Shown here piece after piece: positions 25,045-32,786 of a DNA stretch of 32,786 nt. Within the stretch, counting starts at the first letter, position 1; every line of letters starts with the position of its first letter. The translations under genes and the position numbers were made by a program. The DNA comes from Polyangiaceae bacterium (GTDB lineage Bacteria; Myxococcota_A; Polyangia; Polyangiales; Polyangiaceae): contig JAKLKA010000078.1 in the NCBI GenBank assembly GCA_023150915.1, positions 1-32,786 of the forward strand, written 5' to 3'. The notes beneath the pieces are model-generated. The model saw nothing but the letters and a program-made list of their open reading frames with translations, was not told the origin of the DNA and did no database searches.

Positions 25045-27717
25045 TCAGCCCGTGCCGACCCCGGCGTAGAGTGCTTCGATGGCCTGCTCGAGCTTCGAGA
25101 CGTCGGTGCCGCCAGCCTGAGCCATGTCGGGGCGGCCGCCGCCCGAGCCACCGACGATGGCGGCGATGGGGCGGATCAGATCACCGGCTTTGAAGCGGCT
25201 GGTCAGCGGCTTGGCCACGGTCAGCACCAGCTGCGCCTTGCCCTCGGCCTCGGCGCCCACCAGCACGATGCTGTCGCCCAGCCGATCTCGCAGCTGCTCG
25301 GCCAGCTCGCGCAGCGCGCCGCGATCGGCCACCTCGGTCTTGACCCCCAGCACCTTCACCCCGCCCACCTCGCGCGCGCGGCCCAAGAGCGCTTCCATGC
25401 CTCCGCTGCCGCCGCCGGTCATCAGCTTCTTGGTCAGCTCGTCGACCTTCTTCTCGAGCGCACGGCCCTCGGCCACCAGCTTCTCGATCTTCTCGACCAG
25501 CTGCCCGGGCGAGGCCTTGGCCGCGGTGGCGGCGCGCTCGATCTCGCGCTCGATCGCCCGCACGTGACCGAGCGAGCCCTCGCCGGTGGTGGCCACGATC
25601 CGCCGCACGCCGGCGGCGATGCCCTGCTCCACCTGGATCTTGAACAAGCCAATGTCGCCCGTGGCGCGCGCGTGCGTCCCCCCGCAGAGCTCCACGCTCT
25701 CGAGCATGCTGAGCATGCGCACGCTGTCACCGTACTTCTCTTCGAAGATCATCATCGCGCCGCGCTGCTTCGCCTGGTCCATGCTCAGCACCTCGGTGCG
25801 GATCGGAGCGTTGGCCAGCGTGCGTTGGTTCACCAGATCTTCGATCTCGGCGATCTGCTCGGGGGTCAGGGCCTTGCCGTGAGTGAAGTCGAAGCGCAGC
25901 CGCTCGGGACCCACCAGCGAGCCCTTCTGTTGCGCGTGCGCGCCGACCACCCGGCGCAGCGCCCAGTGCAAGAGGTGCGTGGCCGAGTGGTTGCGCCGAA
26001 TCGCGTCGCGCCGGGCAACGTCGACGCGAAGCTCGACCTCGTCCCCGACCCGCACCGTTCCCGAGACCACCGTGCAGCGGTGCACGACCAGGCCCGCGAC
26101 CGGCCGCTGGGTGTCGGTGACCCGCAGCACCGCACCTTCGAGCGCGATTTCGCCCTGGTCACCGATCTGACCGCCCGACTCCCCGTAGAACGGCGTCCGC
26201 TCCGTGATCAGCTCGACTTCGGCGCCGGCGCTCGCGCTTTCGGCAAATGCGCCGACCTGGATCAGCGCCGCGACCCGGCCACGCCCGAGCTCTTGCTCGT
26301 AGCCGGTGAAGACCACGACGCCGCCGGGCACCTTCGCCAGCGCGTCGCGGTAGGCCGACTCGACGGCCTGCTCCATGCCGCGGAACTCGCTCCGCTTGCG
26401 CGCCTCTTCCAGCGCCGAGTCATAGCCCGCGACGTCCACGGCGTAGCCGCGTTCGGCGCAGATCACCTGGGTCAGATCCAGCGGGAAGCCGAAGGTATCG
26501 TAGAGCTGGAACGCGTCGGCGCCCGCCAGCTCTTTCTGCCCGGCCTGATCGAGCGCGACGAAGGCCTGGTCGAGCAGCGTGAGCCCGCGCTCGATGGTCT
26601 GGCGGAAGCGCACTTCTTCGGCCTCGGCCACCGACGCGATCATGTCGCGCCGCTCGCGGAGCTCGGGGTATTGCTCGCCCATGTGGGTGACGACCAGGTC
26701 GGCCACTTCGTGCAAGAACGGCTTCTGGATGCCGAGGCGATGGCCGTGACGAATCGCGCGGCGCATCACGCGCCGCAGCACGTACTCGCGACCGGTGCGA
26801 TCGGGGAGGATGCCCTCGCCCACCAGGAACGCGGTGAGGCGGGCGTGGTCCGCGATCACGCGCATCGACACCTCGTCCGGCGACATGCCGCCCGCATAGG
26901 GCTTACCCGAGAGCTCGGCGGCCCGGTCGACCAGCGCGCGCAGTAGGTCCGAGTCGTAGTTGCTGGTCTTGCCCTGCACGATGCCGGCCAGCCGCTCGAG
27001 GCCCATGCCAGTGTCGATGGAGGGCGCCGGCAGCGGCTCGAGGGGTGCGTCCTTCCGGCTGCGATCGAACTGCATGAAGACCAGGTTCCAGATCTCCATC
27101 CAGCCGTGCCCTTGGGCGGTCTGCTCTTCGCCGAAGCGCGCCAGGTTCACCTCGGGCCCCACCCAATAGTGCAGCTCGCTGCACGGACCGCAGGGCCCGG
27201 TGTCGCCCATGGACCAGAAGTTGTCGGCCATGCCCAACCCGAGGATGCGCTCGTCACCCATGCCGGTGACCTTCTTCCAAAGCGTCTGCGCTTCGGCGTC
27301 GGCAGGCACGCCCTCTTCGCCCTTGAAGTAGGTGAAGACGAAGCGCTGAGGGTCGAGCCCCACTTCCTTGATCAGGAAGTCCCAGGCGTGGACGATGGCC
27401 GCTTCTTTGAAGTAGTCGCCGAAGCTGAAGTTGCCCAGCATCTCGAAGAAGGTGTGATGGCGCGGGCTCGGCCCGACGTTCTCGAGGTCGTTGTGCTTGC
27501 CGCTGATGCGGATGCACTTCTGGCTGCTGGCGGCCCGGGTGTAGCCTCGCTTCTCGCGCCCGGTGAAGCAGTCCTTGAACTGCACCATCCCGGCGTTGGC
27601 GAACATCAGGGTCGGATCATTGGGGGGAACCAGAGAACCGCTTTGCACGACTTCGTGCCCGCGGCTCCGGAAGAACTCGAGGAACGCTCGGCGCAGCTCC
27701 TGGGACGTCTTCGGCAT
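25045..27717 (-). CDS. alaS: alanyl-tRNA synthetase
   Basis: This is an 890-residue class II synthetase of full length. The start MPKTSQELRRAFLEFF and the following GHEVVQSGSLVPPNDPTLMF and NAGMVQFKD are canonical. The aminoacylation core has RHHTFFEMLGNFSFGDYFK. The editing domain has HSATHLLHWALR (HxxxH) and VELCGGTHARATGDIG (CxxxH), all zinc ligands intact. The C-Ala part ends with the glycine-rich GGSGGGRPDMAQAGG characteristic of DHHA1. ATG 27717 is the conserved start; the open frame runs on to 27786 without conservation. It is divergent from the 802-residue gene, with 71 bases between the starts. Confidence 0.97.
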   Translation of the reverse strand: MPKTSQELRRAFLEFFRSRGHEVVQSGSLVPPNDPTLMFANAGMVQFKDCFTGREKRGYTRAASSQKCIRISGKHNDLENVGPSPRHHTFFEMLGNFSFGDYFKEAAIVHAWDFLIKEVGLDPQRFVFTYFKGEEGVPADAEAQTLWKKVTGMGDERILGLGMADNFWSMGDTGPCGPCSELHYWVGPEVNLARFGEEQTAQGHGWMEIWNLVFMQFDRSRKDAPLEPLPAPSIDTGMGLERLAGIVQGKTSNYDSDLLRALVDRAAELSGKPYAGGMSPDEVSMRVIADHARLTAFLVGEGILPDRTGREYVLRRVMRRAIRHGHRLGIQKPFLHEVADLVVTHMGEQYPELRERRDMIASVAEAEEVRFRQTIERGLTLLDQAFVALDQAGQKELAGADAFQLYDTFGFPLDLTQVICAERGYAVDVAGYDSALEEARKRSEFRGMEQAVESAYRDALAKVPGGVVVFTGYEQELGRGRVAALIQVGAFAESASAGAEVELITERTPFYGESGGQIGDQGEIALEGAVLRVTDTQRPVAGLVVHRCTVVSGTVRVGDEVELRVDVARRDAIRRNHSATHLLHWALRRVVGAHAQQKGSLVGPERLRFDFTHGKALTPEQIAEIEDLVNQRTLANAPIRTEVLSMDQAKQRGAMMIFEEKYGDSVRMLSMLESVELCGGTHARATGDIGLFKIQVEQGIAAGVRRIVATTGEGSLGHVRAIEREIERAATAAKASPGQLVEKIEKLVAEGRALEKKVDELTKKLMTGGGSGGMEALLGRAREVGGVKVLGVKTEVADRGALRELAEQLRDRLGDSIVLVGAEAEGKAQLVLTVAKPLTSRFKAGDLIRPIAAIVGGSGGGRPDMAQAGGTDVSKLEQAIEALYAGVGTG

Positions 27718-27788
27718 GGCAGGACCCGGGGGTCTAGCACAAGCCCCCGCGCGACGCGCGACGTAGTAGCATCGCCACCCGACCACGA

Positions 27789-30197
27789 ATGGCCGACGCC
27801 GCCCTCGCCCTGATTGCCGCCCGTGATCTCGGGCGGGTCGAAGAGCGGGTGGCGGTGCGTGGCAAGCTCGAGATCGGCAGCGGCGCGCGGCAGCCCGCGA
27901 GCCTGGTGCGGACCACCCGCAGCCTGTTTCTGGTGGCGGCGCGGAGCGCTGCCGAAGGGGTCGCCATCGATCTGATGCAGCGACCGGACTTCCGCTATGA
28001 CATGGGAGCCCTGGGCGACCGCATCGGCGTGGGCGACGTCAGCGTGGTGGTGCCCGCCACGTCGCGCCGAGAGGCGCGGCAGTGCGTCGCCCTTGGCCGA
28101 TTGGGGGGCGGCACCCCACGGCTCCGCGAGGTGGGCCGGCACGTCTGCCCCCTGGGTCCGGTGACGCGCGCCTTTCTGCAGGCCTTTCTCGAGCCCGACG
28201 AGCTCTTGCTGGCCTTCCGCGAGACCGACACCGACGCCCCCCTCGAGTCGACCATCGCCCCGGGCTCGAGCGGCACCGGCTACTTGCTGGTCAGCGACCG
28301 TCGCGTCGCCCGCGTGGTGCTCTCGGTGCTCGGCGACCAGCGCGTCGAGCCACTCGAAGGCGTGTCACTCGCCATGGACGAGGCCTTGGGCAAGGCCGAC
28401 GTGCTGGCGGGGCGATTCCGCTGGCGCGTGGCCCGGGCCGAAGTGGACGTGTGGCGCGAGATCTTGTCCGCGCTCGAGCGCCCCGCCGACGGACGCCTGC
28501 GCGCCTTTGCCTGCGCCAACTGGCAGGGCCGCGCAGATCCGGCAGCGCTGACGTTCTCGCGCACGCTGCTCGCGCGGGGGGTTCGCGACGGTGACCCGCT
28601 GGCGACGGTGGCGGCGTTCATGATCGCGGTGGACTCGGAGGAGCCCAGCACGCTGCATGCCGAGCTCGACGCGGCCATTCCGAGCCTTGCCGCCCGCCGC
28701 TTGCCACCCGACGCGCTGGCCGCGACCTGGCGAGACTTCCGCCTGTCGCCCGAGGCCGCGGTGGTGCTGCTGGACCGCTTGACCCCCCACGGGGACGCCG
28801 CCGAGCCCTGGGCCCTGGCGCTGCACGAGCGGCTGCACGCGCGACTCGTGGATCTGCGGCGCGACCCCAAGCGTTTGGCGCGCGCCGACGTGGAGCTTGC
28901 CGAGCACCTGATCCGCTCGGGCCAGCGAGAGCGAGCGCGTCTCTTGCTCGAGGCCCGGCTCGACGCGCTGCCCAGCGAAGACCTGCTCGATCTGCTGCCC
29001 AGCGAGGACACCGACCTGACCGCGGGGGCCGGCGGTCAGGTGCTGCGCATCCGCATCCACGAGCTCTTGGGCGAGGCGCGGCGCACGGCCGCGGGCCCGT
29101 GCCTCAGGGCCCTGACCGAGCTGGCGCGCCTGCAGCCGCTGGTCGAGGCCCGCGTGCGCGCGCTGCACGGCGCCGCCGAAGGCGAGCTGCGGCTCCGCGC
29201 CGGCGCGCTGCTCGGCGTGCTGGGGCCGGGCGGCCTGGCGCGGCGCGACCTCGGGGCCGATCTGCCCGAAGCGCCAGCGCTGCCCGCGGCGCTGCTCGAG
29301 AGCGTGCTTCCCCACCCGGCAGCGCGCACCGGCAGCGCGGTGCTGGGCCGGGTGCAGAGCCTGCTCGCTGCGGTGCCCGAGCCCGATCACGGCACGCTGC
29401 TCGAATACGTCGAGCCGATCAGCGCCGCACGCCAGCCCGAGGCCACGCGCGCGTTGATGCGGGCCGCACACCTCTTGGGCGTCGAGCGCGTGCAGGGCTT
29501 CGTCTCGCGCGGCAAGAAGGGCATCGGCACCCGCGCCTACGAAGGGCCCCCGGCGTTCGTGCTGGTGGGCGTGCGCCACCTGGACGACGATCCGGAATAC
29601 GGCATGACCGAGGCCGAGCTGGGGTTCGCCATCGGCACCGAGGTGGCGCACGTTGCCTACGGCCACGCGCGGGTCACTTCGAGCGAGATCTGGCGCGGGC
29701 TGTTCGAGCGCAGCCGCGAAGGGTTCGACCTCTTGCTCGGGGTGTTGCCGCTGTTCAAGAGCTACCGGGTGGCCGAGCGGGCCTACCAGCTCTTGCAGAA
29801 GATCCCGACCAGCGCCCTGAGGCGCGTGGTGGGCGGCGCCAGCGCGGTGCGCAAGAAGCTGGCGAGCCGCCCCGATCTGGGCGACGCGCACGAGAGCGAC
29901 GACGTGCTCTCGGCCATGCACGAAGATCTGGTGGCGACCGCCCGCGTGATGCAGCTGACCGCGGATCGCGCCGGCCTGGTCGCGTGCCGCGACCTGGGCG
30001 CGGCCCTGCGGGCCATGCTGCTGGTGCGGCCCGACCACCGGAAAGAGCTGGCCTTGGCCGAGCGCGACGGCGTGCTCACGCTGCTGCGCGAGCGCCGCGC
30101 CGACGGCCACTTTGCCCATCAGGATCTGGCGGTGCGCATCGCCGCCTTGGGCTCGTTCTACCTGTCGGACGACTACGCACGGCTGACGGCGCCGTGA
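27789..30197 (+). CDS. large hypothetical protein with degenerate M48-like peptidase region
   Basis: This 802-residue protein has no signal peptide or membrane segment. Most of it is helical and Ala/Arg/Leu-rich, with repeat-like segments (residues about 250-500) that could be a TPR- or HEAT-type solenoid; I do not recognise it. Near the C-terminus, LGFAIGTEVAHVAYGH and QLTADRAGLVACRD resemble the HExxH zinc motif and the ExxxADRxGL third-ligand motif of M48 peptidases. The first zinc histidine is replaced by T617 (T617-E618, H621) and the third-ligand glutamate is not evident before A725-D726. A dead peptidase fold used for binding is my inference. The start is ATG 27789. It runs tail to tail with the MerR gene, 15 bases apart. 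Confidence 0.78.
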   Translation: MADAALALIAARDLGRVEERVAVRGKLEIGSGARQPASLVRTTRSLFLVAARSAAEGVAIDLMQRPDFRYDMGALGDRIGVGDVSVVVPATSRREARQCVALGRLGGGTPRLREVGRHVCPLGPVTRAFLQAFLEPDELLLAFRETDTDAPLESTIAPGSSGTGYLLVSDRRVARVVLSVLGDQRVEPLEGVSLAMDEALGKADVLAGRFRWRVARAEVDVWREILSALERPADGRLRAFACANWQGRADPAALTFSRTLLARGVRDGDPLATVAAFMIAVDSEEPSTLHAELDAAIPSLAARRLPPDALAATWRDFRLSPEAAVVLLDRLTPHGDAAEPWALALHERLHARLVDLRRDPKRLARADVELAEHLIRSGQRERARLLLEARLDALPSEDLLDLLPSEDTDLTAGAGGQVLRIRIHELLGEARRTAAGPCLRALTELARLQPLVEARVRALHGAAEGELRLRAGALLGVLGPGGLARRDLGADLPEAPALPAALLESVLPHPAARTGSAVLGRVQSLLAAVPEPDHGTLLEYVEPISAARQPEATRALMRAAHLLGVERVQGFVSRGKKGIGTRAYEGPPAFVLVGVRHLDDDPEYGMTEAELGFAIGTEVAHVAYGHARVTSSEIWRGLFERSREGFDLLLGVLPLFKSYRVAERAYQLLQKIPTSALRRVVGGASAVRKKLASRPDLGDAHESDDVLSAMHEDLVATARVMQLTADRAGLVACRDLGAALRAMLLVRPDHRKELALAERDGVLTLLRERRADGHFAHQDLAVRIAALGSFYLSDDYARLTAP

Positions 30198-30212
30198 AAT
30201 CTGGACCCCAGC

Positions 30213-30956
30213 CTAGCCCTTCTTGCGGGCACGGGTCCGCGCCCTCTTGCCGTCGCTGCGCAGACCCGCCAAGAGGTCGGCGATCAACTTCTGCCGAAGC
30301 TGCACGATGATCTCGCCAAGGGTCACGATGGCGCCCTCGAGCCCGGGCCCGAAACCGAGCTTCGCGCCCCGCATCCGCCGGGCGAAGAGTCGGGTCTCTT
30401 CCCCCACCAGCGCGCTGATGGCCCGCTGGTAGAGCGCGAGGTCGCTGGCCGGAAACGCTTCACGGCCCAGGCCCAGCGAGCGCACTCGCGCCACCGCGGC
30501 GACCACCGCCTGGTCCTGTGCACAATACCGCGCCCGCTTGCCGGCGCCCCGGGGCGTGACCACCGCGACTTGCTCCAGATCGTCGAGGTCGGCCGGATCG
30601 ACGCCGCTGCGCTCGATCAGCGAGGCGCGATCGACCTCGGCGCCGGGCTCGACGCCGGCGAACATCGGCATCAACCGCGCCTGCGCCTGAACCAGATCGA
30701 GCACGCCCTGGTCGCCGGCCTCGAGCTCGGACAGCATCGAGCGGATCACGCGTAGTGGCAGCCGGCGCTCGTCTTGCAGCCGACGGATCAGCTGAATGCG
30801 CGTGACGTACGACGGGTCGTAGTACGCCATGTTCCGCGAGGTCTTGCGGGGCGCGGGCGGCAACAGCCCCTCGCGCAGGTAGAAGTGGATGGTGGGCACC
30901 GAGACCCCGGTGAGCCGAGCCAGATCTCCGATCTTCAGGGTCGCATCCGCGGTCAC
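30213..30956 (-). CDS. MerR-family transcriptional regulator
   Basis: This 247-residue protein has an N-terminal MerR winged helix: LKIGDLARLTGVSVPTIHFY is the HTH, followed by REGLLPP and the wing with NMAYYDPSYVTRIQLI. The C-terminal part is longer than in metal-sensing MerR proteins and has no Cys cluster. A second helical domain contains DDLEQVAVVTPRGAGKRARYC, and the protein ends in a basic tail (KRARTRARKKG). GTG 30956 is chosen because AGAGG lies six bases upstream. TTG 30992 is an alternative that would overlap the kinase stop by four bases, as elsewhere in this genome, but has no ribosome site. It is last in a three-gene operon whose promoter carries a 23-bp palindrome, so autoregulation is likely. 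Confidence 0.88.
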   Translation of the reverse strand: MTADATLKIGDLARLTGVSVPTIHFYLREGLLPPAPRKTSRNMAYYDPSYVTRIQLIRRLQDERRLPLRVIRSMLSELEAGDQGVLDLVQAQARLMPMFAGVEPGAEVDRASLIERSGVDPADLDDLEQVAVVTPRGAGKRARYCAQDQAVVAAVARVRSLGLGREAFPASDLALYQRAISALVGEETRLFARRMRGAKLGFGPGLEGAIVTLGEIIVQLRQKLIADLLAGLRSDGKRARTRARKKG

Positions 30957-30988
30957 CCCACGCCTCTTGGCAAAAGCGGAGGCTTGGG

Positions 30989-32506
30989 TCAACCACCGGG
31001 CGAGAGCGGGTCGACGACCAGGCGCATCCGGCCGGTGGCCAGCTTCTCGAGAATGGTCGCCAGCTGGAACGGCGTTCGCTGGGCGCCGATGCTCGTGTCG
31101 AGCGCGACCTTGGCCGCCCGCTCGGGCGAAGCCAACCGCCGGGCATGGGACTCGAGCAGTCGCGGGATGAAGGTCCGGAAGGTCTCGAGCACGTCGATCT
31201 CGGGGTCGATGCGCCGCACCGTGCCGTCCATGTTCGCCAGGCTCTTGCAGATCAGCCCAATCACGGGGGGCGCCTGGATCCCCGAACGGGCCGCGCTCTT
31301 GAGCAGGTCGACCAAGAGCGCGCCCAGGTTCAGCCGCTCGAGCCGCACGCCGTGATAGCGCGGCACGAGCCGGCGCACTTCCATGATCCAGCCGAGCTCG
31401 TCGGCGGCGCGGGTGGGCTTGCCGATGTCGAGAAAGGCGTGGGCCACGCCGTGGCTGTCGCGCAGCACGAAATTGAGCAAGATGCGCACCAGGTTGTCGG
31501 CCACCTGCCGCTCGATGCGGCCGACCATGCCGAAATCCAAGATGGCGATCCCGTCGCCGGTGACCAGCAGATTGCCGGGGTGCGGGTCGGCGTGGAACAC
31601 GCCGTCGACGAAGAACATCTGGAAGTAAGCGTGCGCCAGCGCGGTGGCCACGGCGCGGCGGTGCGGCCGGGGAACCGCCGCCGTCGGGTCCGAGAGCGGC
31701 GTGCCGCGAATCAGCTCGGTCACCAGCACGCGCTCGGTGCAGAGCCCGAACAGCACCTCGGGCACGCTCACCCGCGGGCGAAAGGGCGCGAGGTTTTCCC
31801 GAAACATCGCCAGCGCGTCAGCCTCGCTGCGGAAGCTGAGCTCGTCGCGAAACGTGAGCTCGAGCTCTTCGACCAGGCCCGGCAAGTCGTACACCTCGCC
31901 CACCCGGCGCGACAGGGCCCGGGCGCCGATCTGCAACAGCCGCAGGTCGTGCCGGACGACCTCGCCGACGCCGCGCCGCTGGATCTTCACGGCGACCTCC
32001 CGCCCGTCGAAGAGCACCGCGCGGTGGACTTGCGCCAGGGACGCCGCGGCGAGCGGGACCGAGTCGAAGTCGCGAAACGGGATGCCGTCGCGGAGCTCTG
32101 CGGCGTACTCGGCCAGGCAAGCGGTGACCTCGGCTTCGGTCATGGGTGCGACGCTGGACTGGAGGCCGGCGAGCGCGTCGAGATACTTCCGGGGCAGGAG
32201 ATCGGGTCGCGTCGACAACAGCTGACCGGCCTTGATGAACACCGGCCCGAGCTGCTCGAGGCCGGCGCGCAGCTGCTCGGCGCTCTCGAGGCTCGGGTCC
32301 GAGCGGGCGAAGCCGAGCCAGAGGTCGACCCAGGTCTCGGGGCTGTGGGCGATGCCGCTGGCCCAAGGGCGCAGCGCCCGGGCGATCTGCACCGCACGCC
32401 CCACGGTGCGGCGAGGTGCAGGGCGGGAGGCGACGGAGCTCGGAGCGGCGGCGGCTGGCAACTGCCCGCCGCTCGCTTCCATCTGCCTCCCGCCGGGCAG
32501 GCTCAC
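30989..32506 (-). CDS. ABC1/UbiB-type atypical kinase
   Basis: This is a 505-residue member of the ABC1/AarF/UbiB family. The hallmark blocks are FIKAGQLLSTRPDLLPR (KxGQ motif), VPLAAASLAQVHRA (Ala-rich loop replacing the Gly-rich loop), VAVKIQRRG (nucleotide-binding lysine), FHADPHPGNLLV (catalytic loop) and AILDFGMVG (DFG). Family members are ATPases supporting quinone synthesis or lipid handling. The C-terminal membrane helices of UbiB are not obvious here. GTG 32506 overlaps the upstream small gene's stop as GTGA with GAGG seven bases before it; ATG 32482 is an alternative. The pairing with a small charged protein and a MerR regulator suggests a role other than ubiquinone synthesis. Confidence 0.9.
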   Translation of the reverse strand: MSLPGGRQMEASGGQLPAAAAPSSVASRPAPRRTVGRAVQIARALRPWASGIAHSPETWVDLWLGFARSDPSLESAEQLRAGLEQLGPVFIKAGQLLSTRPDLLPRKYLDALAGLQSSVAPMTEAEVTACLAEYAAELRDGIPFRDFDSVPLAAASLAQVHRAVLFDGREVAVKIQRRGVGEVVRHDLRLLQIGARALSRRVGEVYDLPGLVEELELTFRDELSFRSEADALAMFRENLAPFRPRVSVPEVLFGLCTERVLVTELIRGTPLSDPTAAVPRPHRRAVATALAHAYFQMFFVDGVFHADPHPGNLLVTGDGIAILDFGMVGRIERQVADNLVRILLNFVLRDSHGVAHAFLDIGKPTRAADELGWIMEVRRLVPRYHGVRLERLNLGALLVDLLKSAARSGIQAPPVIGLICKSLANMDGTVRRIDPEIDVLETFRTFIPRLLESHARRLASPERAAKVALDTSIGAQRTPFQLATILEKLATGRMRLVVDPLSPGG

Positions 32507-32712
32507 TCGTGGGCCTCGCCGCGAGCGTGAGCCTTCTTCTTCTCTTCTTCTTTCTCGCGGAAGAGGTTGTCGGCCAGCCGGCGCACGTCGCGCTCGGCGC
32601 CGGCGCCGCGGTCCACCACGTCGTCGACCACGTCTTCGACGGCGTCGACCACCTTGCGGAATGCCTTGAAAATCGGGGTTCGGTACTGCTTTTCGCTGTG
32701 GGTTTCGCTCAT
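32503..32712 (-). CDS. small highly charged helical protein, first gene of the kinase operon
   Basis: This is a 69-residue protein starting MSETHSEKQYRTPIFKAF. The middle (VVDAVEDVVDDVVDRGAGAE) is an amphipathic helix with valines spaced for one hydrophobic face, and the C-terminus is a Glu/Lys run. It has no cysteine, signal peptide or membrane segment. I do not recognise it. An amphipathic surface-binding role, for example on a membrane or storage granule, is possible. An excellent AAGGAGG ribosome site (32721-32727) lies eight bases before the ATG, so it is probably highly translated. It overlaps the kinase gene by four bases. Confidence 0.85.
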   Translation of the reverse strand: MSETHSEKQYRTPIFKAFRKVVDAVEDVVDDVVDRGAGAERDVRRLADNLFREKEEEKKKAHARGEAHE

Positions 32713-32720
32713 GGCAAATC

Positions 32721-32727
32721 CCTCCTT
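32721..32727 (-). promoter_or_regulatory. consensus ribosome binding site of the 69-residue gene
   Basis: AAGGAGG on the minus strand, eight bases before the ATG at 32712. It is the strongest Shine-Dalgarno sequence I noticed in the window and fixes the start. Confidence 0.85.
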
Positions 32728-32733
32728 GCGCTA

Positions 32734-32764
32734 AGTACATAGTACCACTTTATACTTTGCGCAA
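32734..32764 (-). promoter_or_regulatory. promoter overlapped by a 23-bp palindrome (putative MerR operator)
   Basis: On the minus strand TTGCGC (32764-32759) and TATGTA (32741-32736) form a -35/-10 pair 17 bases apart. An imperfect palindrome at 32734-32756 fills the spacer and -10, with arms of the form AGTAxAxAGT and ACTxTxTACT (8 of 10 arm positions paired). It is conspicuously AT-rich for this genome. Inverted repeats between -35 and -10 are the hallmark of MerR-family operators, although those promoters usually have a 19-20-bp spacer. A MerR gene ends the operon that this promoter would drive. Confidence 0.6.
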
Positions 32765-32786
32765 GAGCCCGGGAGCCCGCCCGGGG

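Noticed and set aside
25564-26946. 460-codon plus-strand frame
   Set aside because: Antisense to alaS, which is fully conserved in this interval.
28365-30119. 584-codon minus-strand frame
   Set aside because: Antisense to the 802-residue gene. Gln/Arg/His-rich mirror composition, and no ribosome site or motif.

Overview
This is a very GC-rich, densely packed chromosomal segment. Its style suggests a Myxococcota (Polyangia-type) bacterium: many GTG/TTG starts, stop/start overlaps of four bases (ATGA, GTGA, TTGA), a bifunctional Rel, folate-dependent TrmFO, and Ala/Arg/Pro-rich lipoproteins and hypothetical proteins. The taxonomic placement is inferred from composition and gene content only.

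Region 1 (1-6800) is accessory. The left edge is the terminal part of an IS3-like insertion sequence, whose inverted-repeat end lies at about 139. It abuts the C-terminal third of jetA, so a type I Wadjet anti-plasmid (SMC-like) operon, jetA-jetB-jetC-jetD, is broken at its first gene. jetB, jetC and jetD look intact and are coupled by 4-bp overlaps. About 300 bp of apparently non-genic sequence follows, then a MntA/HepT (minimal nucleotidyltransferase/HEPN) toxin-antitoxin pair whose antitoxin appears to be leaderless. A tRNA-Gly(GCC) with a strong intrinsic terminator forms the boundary with the core genome.

Region 2 (6970-20200) is mostly housekeeping. On the minus strand lie a flavodiiron/ODP-like metallo-beta-lactamase-fold protein with a small partner, then rel. 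hemW is divergent from rel. It is convergent with a lipoprotein-dprA-topA-trmFO minus-strand cluster, leaving almost no gap. A DHH phosphoesterase-glycerophosphodiesterase pair runs on the plus strand and meets an agmatinase-like gene tail to tail. A perfect intrinsic terminator sits directly in front of rel and points into it. It may be an attenuator, or it may stop transcripts running antisense through hemW.

Region 3 (19034-23524) is the most unusual block. It is a minus-strand cluster of a macrodomain protein, a HARE-HTH protein with a long acidic/Arg-Asp repeat linker and a C-terminal Mrr-like nuclease fold that seems to lack its catalytic lysine, a lipoprotein, and an arginase-family protein in which three of the six metal ligands are replaced. 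Three alternating GAAC/GTTC half-sites with 9-bp period lie just upstream of the HARE-HTH gene.

Region 4 (23600-32786) contains a small conserved-looking hypothetical gene followed by murB, then alaS on the opposite strand, and an 802-residue protein with a degenerate M48-like metallopeptidase region. The right edge carries a minus-strand operon of a 69-residue charged protein, an ABC1/UbiB-type kinase and a MerR-family regulator. A 23-bp AT-rich imperfect palindrome overlaps that operon's promoter and is a good candidate operator for the MerR protein.
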